Part shown: positions 1 through 4,561 of the stretch, in pieces
How the letters are laid out: each line of letters begins with the position of its first letter
How positions within the stretch are numbered: position 1 is the first letter of the stretch
Assembly (NCBI GenBank): GCA_021827225.1
Contig: JAKAXG010000397.1
Span: 1-5,026, forward strand
Origin: Actinomycetes bacterium
GTDB taxonomy: Bacteria > Actinomycetota > Acidimicrobiia > Acidimicrobiales > Palsa-688
Reading direction: 5' to 3'
Length of the DNA: 5,026 nucleotides
Notes under the pieces: model-generated
Seen by the model: the letters and a program-made list of their open reading frames with translations, nothing else
The model's database searches: none
What the model was told of the DNA's origin: nothing
Made by a program: the position numbers and the translations under genes

Positions 1-8
1 CCTCTCCC

Positions 9-48
9 TCTGACGCGAGGGCGCCTCGTCTGACTTGAGGGGCGGGAT
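9..48. repeat. Imperfect 20-bp tandem repeat, two copies
   Basis: Two copies with a 20-base period: 9-28 and 29-48. Both begin TCTGAC, follow with two variable bases, then GAGG and a G/C-rich tail. Two copies are too few to define an array. They could be a protein-binding site or the end of an element lying to the left. Function unknown. Confidence 0.4.
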
Positions 49-102
49 ATTGGGGCACACGATGGCATGAGTCCCGACCCTGCCCGTGATCGGCACTTGG
101 GT

Positions 103-138
103 GGCAGGGCCCCCGGTGGTCGGGGGACGGTCCTGGCC
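103..138 (+). terminator. GC-rich hairpin, terminator-like but without a T tract
   Basis: The core is a perfect 6-bp stem: CCCCCG (110-115), loop GTGGT (116-120), CGGGGG (121-126). An outer arm, GGCAGG (103-108) against CCTGGCC (132-138), pairs with one bulged G and an asymmetric internal loop. No run of T follows, so intrinsic termination is only a possibility. The intron begins about 15 bases downstream. Some group II introns (class C) insert behind terminator hairpins, but the maturase here does not look like class C. Confidence 0.3.
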
Positions 139-440
139 GTGTTATCGGGCTAGTGCGTCACGAACGCAGAAGGAGGAGTCATGTAGGAGACAACTTCAGA
201 AGCGGTGCTGTGCGAAAGATGGAGGATTGCTGGCCCTCCAGCGTCGACCCACGGGGGTAGGCGTTAAACCACCCTGAGCTGCGTTGGCTGAAGACCGTCG
301 TGGTAAGCGTCAGGGAAAAGGCCCGGCAGGATCGGGTCAGGTGGGGATCAGGAAGACGTGCCAGAGCATCGCCGGGGCGACTCGGTGGTGTCGTCGTTGA
401 GGCGTCGTAAATATTGAGTGGCATCGAAATCGGGGATCCT

Positions 441-446
441 TAGCCC
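441..446 (+). other. Candidate exon-binding site EBS1
   Basis: TAGCCC is perfectly complementary to GGGCTA (147-152), the six bases immediately upstream of the proposed intron start. It lies about 290 nt into the intron, within domain I. A weaker EBS2 candidate is GGTAA (302-306), which could pair with TTATC (142-146) including one G-U pair. A chance 6-mer match somewhere in domain I is not negligible, so the support comes from its agreement with the GTGCG boundary. Confidence 0.55.
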
Positions 447-793
447 TTTCCCGAGATGAGCCTGGCGGTTACCCGTTTGCTGGCCAGGTGGTGCCCGGCG
501 TGGAGGCGGCGTGAGCCTGATCTGCGGCTTTCGTACGGAACGTGAGAAGGCGAGCGGCGATACTGACGGCCAGTCGAAATGGGTGATGTTGGCCCCCTGG
601 CTGCGAGAGGGAGCCTGCCGAGGCAGCAACCGAAGGCAGTGAGTACCGATGCGACGTTCGCCGGCGGACCGGCCTGTAGTAGCTGTGAAGCTCCTGCTGT
701 CTGGAAGTGGGGGTGGAGCCAAGGGGCCGGCTCACCAAGACCTGTTCATTTCGTTCAACCAGGGTGTTGGCCCTGGGAGGAAGCGAGGAGAGC

Positions 794-2047
794 ATGACAA
801 CGTCGCAAGTCAAGCCGTTCGACATTCCCAAGCCCATGGTGTGGGAGGCGTACAGGCGGGTTGCGGCCAACAAGGGTGCACCGGGAGTGGACGAGGTTAC
901 CCTGGGCGAGTTCGAGGCCGATCTGAGGAACAACCTCTACAAGATCTGGAACCGGATGAGCTCAGGGACCTACTTTCCGCCTCCGGTGCGAGCGGTGGAG
1001 ATACCGAAGCCGCACGATCGCGGGGTTCGCTTGCTAGGCGTGCCTACTGTCGCCGATCGCGTTTCCCAAACCGTGGTGGCCATGTATCTGGAGGAGAGGG
1101 CGGAGCCCAGGTTCCACCCCGACTCTTATGGCTACCGGCCGGGAAGGGCAGCGTGGGATGCGGTGGGGGTGTGCCGGCAGCGGTGCTGGAAGTACGACTG
1201 GGCTATCGACCTTGATGTCCAGAAGTTCTTCGACACGGTGCCGTGGCATCTCGTGATCAAAGCGGTCGAGGCCGTCACTGACTGCCGTTGGGTCTTGTTG
1301 TATGTGAAGCGGTGGCTGTCTGCGCCGCTTCAGCACCCAGACGGCAGCCTTGTCGAGCGTGATAAGGGAACCCCGCAAGGGTCGGCTGTTTCGCCAATTT
1401 TGGCGAACCTGTTCATGCACTACGCATTCGATGCCTGGATGGTCCGGAACCACCCGGATTGCCCTTTCGAGCGCTACGCCGATGATGCCATCGTGCACTG
1501 CAAGAGCAGACGGCAAGCCGAAGCTGTGCTTGCCGACATCGACCAGCGGATGCAAGAGGTGGGCCTGCGGCTCCACCCGGACAAGACGCGGATCGTCTAC
1601 TGCAAAGACGAGAAACGCCGGGGGGACCACGAGCACACCTCGTTCACCTTCTTGGGCTACGCCTTCCGAGCCCGCAAGGCGAAGAACAGTAGGAACGGGA
1701 CGTATTTCATCTCGTTCCTGCCAGGCATGAGCCCCGAGGCGCTCAAGGCCAAAAGCGCTCGACTCCGCTCCTTGCGGATCCATCGACGCACCGACCTGAC
1801 CCTGCTCGACCTGTCCCGATGGCTCAACCCCATCGTCGGCGGGTGGATGAACTTCTATGGCCGGTTCTACCACTCGGCCATGGAACCCCTCCTGCTGCGC
1901 GTCAACGCCTACCTGAGGCGCTGGGCTGGGAAGAAGTACCGGAAGCTGCGGACCCACAAAGCCTTCCGGACGTGGTGGGCCGGGCTGACCCAACGTCTGC
2001 CCCGGCTCTTCGTCCACTGGCAGTGGGCCAACGGCTGGCGAGACTGA
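794..2047 (+). CDS. ltrA: Group II intron reverse transcriptase/maturase (LtrA-type)
   Basis: This 417-residue protein would reverse-transcribe the intron RNA at its DNA target and help it fold and splice. Reverse transcriptase motifs are complete: the N-terminal RT0-like region with NKGAPGVD (26-33); LGVPTVADR (81-89); SYGYRPGR (111-118); DVQKFFDTV (141-149), with D141 as the first catalytic Asp; KGTPQGSAVSPILANLF (191-207); the catalytic YADD (228-231); and GLRLHPDKTRIVYC (257-270). The thumb/domain X maturase region follows at about 320-390, with GWMNFYGRFYHSAMEPLL (350-367). It ends at VHWQWANGWRD with no HNH endonuclease domain, so homing would have to work without second-strand cleavage. 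The start at 794 is chosen because GAGGAG (785-790) precedes it and the N-terminus MTTSQVKPFDIPKP is typical. An in-frame ATG at 707 would add 29 unconserved residues. No frameshift or missing catalytic residue is seen. The short C-terminus and HPDKTRIVYC motif resemble the endonuclease-less bacterial lineages. Confidence 0.95.
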   Translation: MTTSQVKPFDIPKPMVWEAYRRVAANKGAPGVDEVTLGEFEADLRNNLYKIWNRMSSGTYFPPPVRAVEIPKPHDRGVRLLGVPTVADRVSQTVVAMYLEERAEPRFHPDSYGYRPGRAAWDAVGVCRQRCWKYDWAIDLDVQKFFDTVPWHLVIKAVEAVTDCRWVLLYVKRWLSAPLQHPDGSLVERDKGTPQGSAVSPILANLFMHYAFDAWMVRNHPDCPFERYADDAIVHCKSRRQAEAVLADIDQRMQEVGLRLHPDKTRIVYCKDEKRRGDHEHTSFTFLGYAFRARKAKNSRNGTYFISFLPGMSPEALKAKSARLRSLRIHRRTDLTLLDLSRWLNPIVGGWMNFYGRFYHSAMEPLLLRVNAYLRRWAGKKYRKLRTHKAFRTWWAGLTQRLPRLFVHWQWANGWRD

Positions 2048-2061
2048 CCGACGGGTGAGAG

Positions 2062-2095
2062 GAGCCCGGTGACGAGAGATTGTCACGCCGGGATC
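2062..2095 (+). ncRNA. Group II intron domain V (catalytic hairpin)
   Basis: This is a 34-nt hairpin of the canonical size. The lower stem pairs 2062-2069 with 2088-2095. C2086-G2087 form the 2-nt bulge, the upper stem pairs 2070-2075 with 2080-2085, and a GAGA tetraloop (2076-2079) fits the GNRA class. The catalytic triad AGC is at 2063-2065. The odd point is the triad G2064, which faces A2093. The usual partner is U, giving a G-U wobble (GGUUC in most domain V sequences; here GGATC). All other pairs are intact. Confidence 0.9.
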
Positions 2096-2096
2096 T

Positions 2097-2135
2097 GTGG
2101 GAGCCGGGGGGTGCAACTCCCCCCGGCCACCCGAC
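2097..2135 (+). ncRNA. Group II intron domain VI with branch-point A2129 and 3' splice site
   Basis: A perfect 9-bp stem joins 2103-2111 (GCCGGGGGG) to 2119-2127 (CCCCCCGGC) around a 7-nt loop. Below it GGG (2099-2101) pairs with CCC (2130-2132), leaving A2129 bulged (with C2128, opposite A2102), the expected branch-point position. The intron would end six bases later at GAC (2133-2135), matching the AY terminal consensus. Confidence 0.8.
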
Positions 2136-2157
2136 CCCGGCGGCCATATCCGCGATC

Positions 2158-2224
2158 ACCCGGATAACCATCCCCGCGCGGCATTGAGGTTGCGCGGTGC
2201 CTCGGGCGGGATGGGTTATCGGGC
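2158..2224. repeat. Long imperfect inverted repeat / nested stem-loop
   Basis: The outer arms CCCGGATAACCATCC (2159-2173) and GGATGGGTTATCGGG (2209-2223) are complementary apart from single-base bulges. An inner perfect stem CCGCGC (2174-2179) with GCGCGG (2192-2197) closes a 12-nt loop, with an 11-base insertion (2198-2208) on the right side. It lies just downstream of the minus-strand regulator remnant, where a terminator could be expected, but has no T tract on either strand. GTTATCGGGC within the right arm (2215-2224) also occurs at the intron's 5' exon (141-150). Confidence 0.5.
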
Positions 2225-2244
2225 GATCCAGGCAATCCTCGGGC

Positions 2245-2360
2245 GGCGGTGGTGGCCCAGCCGGCCAGCAAGTCGAGACCCTTGTCGGGAGGGCTGTCGG
2301 GTGGGGCGGTGTAGGCGAGGATGGTGAAGCCGCCGGCTTCAAGGCTGGGGAGCGCCACTG
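2245..2360 (-). pseudogene. Remnant of an XRE/MmyB-type regulator, C-terminal end only
   Basis: Read on the minus strand, about 35 residues (2360 to roughly 2250) run VALPSLEAGGFTILAYTA and then PPDSPPDKGLDLLAGWA. This resembles the end of the MmyB-like ligand-binding domain of actinobacterial XRE-family regulators, which commonly finish with a motif of the form YTAEPGSPSxxALxLLASWA. The helix-turn-helix and the rest of the ligand-binding domain are not found upstream (2360-2600), and the frame has no stop at the expected C-terminus. I therefore treat it as a non-functional fragment. The assignment rests on recalled family similarity over a short stretch, so chance or another family is possible. 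Confidence 0.42.
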
Positions 2361-2456
2361 GGGCGGGAGTAACGCGGTTCCTCGGTCGCTCTGCGGGACG
2401 GAGCAGCCGGGGAGAGGTCAATCGGACACCCGAGCAACTCCTATCATCTCAGCACC

Positions 2457-2485
2457 TTGCAGGCTGAACGATGCGGGTGTACGGT
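2457..2485 (+). promoter_or_regulatory. Weak sigma-70-like promoter candidate upstream of the STAS gene
   Basis: TTGCAG (2457-2462) and TACGGT (2480-2485) are separated by exactly 17 bases. The -10 fits the loose TAnnnT form seen in high-GC actinobacteria, but the -35 matches TTGACA poorly. Transcription would start near 2492, leaving a leader of about 110 nt before the STAS start. Confidence 0.25.
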
Positions 2486-2496
2486 CGAATTTGACA
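2484..2496 (+). promoter_or_regulatory. Consensus -35 hexamer overlapping a near-palindrome (possible operator)
   Basis: TTGACA at 2491-2496 is a perfect -35 hexamer, but the bases 16-18 downstream (near 2514) do not form a convincing -10. It overlaps GTCGAATTTGAC (2484-2495), a 12-base palindrome with one mismatched pair, which could bind a dimeric regulator. Either reading is speculative. Confidence 0.25.
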
Positions 2497-2599
2497 CGAT
2501 CACAGCCCGGACGTGTTGGGCCGATGGAGTTGGCCCGGGAGCGGTGCTCCAGACCCTGGTAGCGCGTCATGTTGGCAGCGCGTCGACGTCAGGAGGATC

Positions 2600-3130
2600 A
2601 TGGCTCGCTCCGGGTCTCCACGCATTTCGGTGTCTCGTCGCGGTTCGAGGCGCGGTGATGCCAACTGCACGGTCGTGTGGGTTAGCGGCGATCACGACAT
2701 CGCGACGAAGGGTTCCCTGGCGGTCAACTTGGCCTGCGCCGCCCAACTCGATGAGGTGGGCCTGCTGGTCGACTTGAGCGGCGTGACGTTCATGGACGCT
2801 TCGACCGTGGGCGCCATCGTCGGGAGTCGCAACCAGCTGCGCTCGCGTGGGCAGTCGCTCGAGCTGCGGGCACCCTCCGCCCTGGCCTTCCGAGTCCTCG
2901 AGCTGTGCGGCCTTACCGATCTCATTCAGGCCGAGTCCGTCCATGCGAGGGGCCCAAAAGGAGTCGCGCCCGGTACTTGGGTTGACATTCCGTCGATCGA
3001 CCTCAGGCAGCCGCACGATTGCCGGGTCGAATGTGTCATGGGGCCCCCGCGTCGGGACGTACCGGCCACTGTCGGTCGCCACGTCGAGGATGCCTGTAGG
3101 ACGGTCGAAGTGGCTCGCGGAGGGCCATGA
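2600..3130 (+). CDS. STAS-domain protein, anti-anti-sigma factor type, with a C-terminal extension
   Basis: This protein has 176 residues. Residues about 9-115 form a STAS domain like SpoIIAA/RsbV: VVWVSGDHDIATK near 25-37 corresponds to the first strands (GEIDIAT in the family), and DLSGVTFMDASTVGAIVG near 58-75 is the signature loop. The Ser in MDAST aligns with the Ser phosphorylated by anti-sigma kinases. By family knowledge, the unphosphorylated form would bind and remove an RsbW-like anti-sigma factor. No such kinase is in the window. The start at 2600 follows AGGAGG (2591-2596); upstream in-frame codons lack conserved sequence. Residues about 116-176 are not recognised, carry mixed third-position bases (AAA, GGA, ATT, GTT) and exceed the usual 110-130 residue length, so this may be an acquired tail. 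Its stop codon overlaps the next gene's start (ATGA at 3127-3130), suggesting translational coupling. Confidence 0.85.
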   Translation: MARSGSPRISVSRRGSRRGDANCTVVWVSGDHDIATKGSLAVNLACAAQLDEVGLLVDLSGVTFMDASTVGAIVGSRNQLRSRGQSLELRAPSALAFRVLELCGLTDLIQAESVHARGPKGVAPGTWVDIPSIDLRQPHDCRVECVMGPPRRDVPATVGRHVEDACRTVEVARGGP

Positions 3131-3855
3131 ACGGCGGCGGTGACCGCCGCCTCGAGCTGCTGGCACGGATTCTCGATCCTCCCGGGGAACTCGACACGAA
3201 GCGTCTGTGCGATGTGTGCGCCGAGGTCACCGGGGCGACCGGCGCCGGCATCATGCTGATGTCGGGTGACATCCCCCGTGGTTCGGTGTGCACAACTGAT
3301 GCGGTGAGCTCGCTGATTGAGCAGCTGCAGTACGAGCTCGGCGAAGGCCCGTGCGTCGACGCCTACCGCCAAGACCGGGCGGTAACCGAAGCCGATCTGG
3401 CCGCTGCGACGGTGCCTCGGTGGCTGGCCTTTACTGGCTCGGCGGTCGACGCCGGTGCGCGTGCGGTGTTCGGGTTTCCGCTCCAGATTGGCGCCGTCCG
3501 CCTCGGCGCGCTCAACCTGTACCGCGACACGCCCGGTCCGTTGAGCGATGACCAGCATGGCGACGCGTTGCTCACGGCCGGGATCGTCGCCCAAGTGCTC
3601 ATGCTGCTTCAGGCCAGCGCACCACCGGGAACCGTGCCGGTGGAACTGGAGGTGAACGCCGACTTCAACTACCTCGTGCATCAGGCCTCCGGCATGGTCG
3701 CCGCCCAGCTCGGCGTAGGTGTCGGTCACGCCCTGATCCGGCTGCGGGCCTATGCCTTCGGTAACGGTCGGGGTCTCACCGACATCGCCCGCGACGTTGT
3801 GGACCGGCGGCTCCGCTTCGACGCCCAGAGCGGCCAAAAGGACCCCGATCCGTGA
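3127..3855 (+). CDS. GAF-ANTAR protein, probable RNA-binding transcription antiterminator
   Basis: This protein has 242 residues. A GAF sensory domain spans about 25-160, with YELGEGPCVDAYRQDRAV (69-86), PRWLAF (97-102) and the strand-like FGFPLQIGAVRLGALNLYRD (115-134). An ANTAR domain follows at about 180-231, with HQASGMVAAQLGV (185-197), ALIRLRAYAF (202-211) and LTDIARDVVDRRLRF (217-231); the conserved Ala, Leu and aromatic positions of its helical bundle are present. ANTAR domains bind paired hexaloop hairpins in mRNA leaders and prevent terminator formation; the GAF domain would sense a ligand or a partner. Its ligand cannot be told from sequence. The start ATG at 3127 overlaps the STAS stop and is preceded by GGAGGG (3119-3124), giving close spacing. 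It is probably co-transcribed with the STAS gene, suggesting that a phosphorylation-controlled switch and an RNA-level regulator respond together. No frameshift or truncation is seen. Confidence 0.93.
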   Translation: MNGGGDRRLELLARILDPPGELDTKRLCDVCAEVTGATGAGIMLMSGDIPRGSVCTTDAVSSLIEQLQYELGEGPCVDAYRQDRAVTEADLAAATVPRWLAFTGSAVDAGARAVFGFPLQIGAVRLGALNLYRDTPGPLSDDQHGDALLTAGIVAQVLMLLQASAPPGTVPVELEVNADFNYLVHQASGMVAAQLGVGVGHALIRLRAYAFGNGRGLTDIARDVVDRRLRFDAQSGQKDPDP

Positions 3856-3860
3856 ACGGA

Positions 3861-3899
3861 GCCCCCAGTCAGCGTGCGCGCCGGTCGCGCCATTGGGGC
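3861..3899 (+). terminator. Hairpin just after the GAF-ANTAR stop, possible terminator
   Basis: The outer stem GCCCC (3861-3865) pairs with GGGGC (3895-3899), and the inner stem GCGCG (3876-3880) pairs with CGCGC (3886-3890) around a CCGGT loop. It begins 6 nt after the stop codon, a usual terminator position, but no T tract follows. It could be a T-less actinobacterial terminator or simply a transcript-stabilising hairpin. Confidence 0.35.
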
Positions 3900-4040
3900 A
3901 TGGGATCACGGCTCGAAGGGAGGAGATCCGTCGCCCGTGGCCAGCAGACAGAGCAGGTTCGACGACTCAGGATCCAGTACTTACCAGGGCCTGTCGAGCC
4001 TCGCTGACTCGCTCGCGAACTGGGGTTACCCTGCGGAGCT

Positions 4041-4070
4041 TTTGTCACGGGTCGTATGCTGTGGGACAAA
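4041..4070 (+). promoter_or_regulatory. Inverted repeat around a -10-like hexamer upstream of the second GAF gene
   Basis: TTTGTC (4041-4046) and GACAAA (4065-4070) are perfect inverted half-sites 18 bases apart. TATGCT (4055-4060) between them fits a TAnnnT -10. No good -35 lies 16-18 bases upstream. The layout would suit a dimeric regulator covering the promoter, about 60 nt before the SD AGGTGA (4128-4133). No protein is assigned to it. Confidence 0.3.
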
Positions 4071-4129
4071 TCCGTCGACCTCGTGGCCTGCCGCCCCAGC
4101 CGACCGATCCCATCCACCCGACAGAACAG

Positions 4130-4561
4130 GTGACGCGATGGCCGATCAAAGCGCTTCTGGTGCGGACCCTGGTGGAACTGGCCGACAACCTGGTGGACCG
4201 TTTCGACCTGGTCGACTTGCTCAGCTTGCTCAGCGACCGCTGCGTCGACGCCCTCGATGTGGCCGCGGCCGGGGTCATGTTGGCCTCTCCCGGCGGAGCG
4301 CTGCAGGTAGTCGCTTCTTCGAGCGACACCATGCGCACGCTCGAGCTGTTCCAGCTCCAAGCCGACGAGGGGCCTTGCATCGAGGCCTACCGCAGCGGCC
4401 AACCCGTGGTCAATGTGGACCTGGACGCCGTCGGCGGACGCTGGCCGCGCTTCTCGTCCCACGCCAGCCGTGAAGGTTTCGGATCAGCTCATTCGCTGCC
4501 CATGCGGCTGCGGAAGCGGACCCCTCTGTGTCAACCTTGGCTGAGGCAGTCCGGTAGCTGA
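4130..4561 (+). pseudogene. Truncated GAF-domain protein (probable GAF-ANTAR paralog), broken at both ends
   Basis: From KALLVRTLVELADNLVDRFD onward (about 4148-4513) this is a typical actinobacterial GAF domain, with DVAAAGVMLASPGG, LQADEGPCIEAYRSGQPVVNVDL, GRWPRF and HSLPMRLR. Relatives continue with a glycine and a GALNLF-type strand, then an ANTAR domain. Here the sequence changes to KRTPLCQPWLRQSGS and stops at 4559-4561, so half the GAF domain and any ANTAR domain are missing. The cut lies about 4514-4529, beside a transposase gene. The start is also suspicious: SD AGGTGA (4128-4133) fits ATG at 4138, which reads MADQ but then leaves the conserved frame. Removing one A from the AAA at 4148-4150 would give MADQALLVRTL. 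A GTG at 4130 is in the conserved frame but overlaps the SD. The gene resembles the upstream GAF-ANTAR gene and is probably its diverged paralog. The product is likely non-functional. Confidence 0.8.

Larger units (their letters stand above)
1..152. other. Non-coding left flank (5' exon of the group II intron)
   Basis: I see no supportable gene here; every reading frame has early stops or poor coding character. The stretch contains an imperfect 20-base tandem repeat at 9-48 and a GC-rich hairpin at about 103-138. Its last bases, GTTATCGGGCTA at 141-152, form the 5' exon next to the intron, and GGGCTA (147-152) serves as the likely IBS1. Confidence 0.5.
153..2135 (+). mobile_element. Group II intron with maturase ORF (about 1.98 kb)
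   Basis: This is a self-splicing, retrotransposing ribozyme that encodes its own reverse transcriptase. The 5' end is set at GTGCG (153-157), matching the GUGYG consensus. The six bases before it, GGGCTA, are the exact complement of TAGCCC at 441-446, in a position suitable for EBS1. The structured 5' domains I-III occupy roughly 153-700. The ORF (794-2047) lies in domain IV. Domain V (2062-2095) and domain VI (about 2097-2132) follow directly. The 3' end is placed at 2135 because it ends in AC, as group II introns usually end in AY, and lies 6 nt past the predicted branch-point A2129. All parts are in order, so the element looks full length. One domain V pair is unusual (G2064/A2093). The boundaries rest on consensus reading and are not confirmed by an empty site. 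Confidence 0.88.
2136..2599. other. Region between intron and STAS gene: gene remnant, inverted repeat, leader
   Basis: No intact gene is supported across these roughly 460 bases. From left to right they hold the 3' exon with a long imperfect inverted repeat (2158-2224), a minus-strand remnant resembling an MmyB-type regulator C-terminus (about 2245-2360), and the leader of the STAS gene with weak promoter signals (2457-2519), a short hairpin (2538-2550) and a direct repeat AGCGCGTC (2561-2568 and 2577-2584). The other open frames here are rich in Pro, Arg and Gly and look like translations of non-coding high-GC DNA. Confidence 0.5.
3856..4129. other. Intergenic leader between the two GAF genes
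   Basis: I see no convincing gene in this gap of about 270 bases; open frames that cross it are overlaps of the flanking genes or lack conserved sequence. It holds a hairpin immediately after the GAF-ANTAR stop (3861-3899), an imperfect stem CGAGC/GCTCG (3995-3999 and 4011-4015), an inverted repeat TTTGTC/GACAAA (4041-4070) and a weak -10 candidate. I could not identify the two-hexaloop motif (A at loop position 1, G at 4) that ANTAR proteins recognise. Confidence 0.45.

Noticed and set aside
103..153. Group IIC intron inserted behind a terminator
   Set aside because: The hairpin is present, but there is no T-rich IBS1, domain V is 34 nt with class-B-like form, and the maturase sequence does not resemble class C.
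707..793. Upstream ATG extending the maturase by 29 residues
   Set aside because: The added residues are not conserved and translate structured intron RNA. The 794 start has GAGGAG just upstream and a typical N-terminus.
1034..2116. 360-residue open frame on the minus strand
   Set aside because: It is the antisense shadow of the maturase, rich in Pro, His, Val and Arg with no recognisable domain. The plus frame has every RT motif.
2926..3909. 327-residue open frame on the minus strand
   Set aside because: It overlaps the clearly real GAF-ANTAR gene antisense and has no family motifs; long antisense frames are common in high-GC DNA.
3856..4129. ANTAR target (dual hexaloop) in the leader of the second GAF gene
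   Set aside because: I found hairpins, but none had a clean six-base loop with A at position 1 and G at position 4 in a tandem pair.
3874..4473. 199-residue plus-strand frame beginning before the second GAF gene
   Set aside because: It runs in a different frame from the conserved GAF sequence and gives a Pro/Arg/Gly-rich product with no motifs, apart from the possible original MADQ start at 4138.
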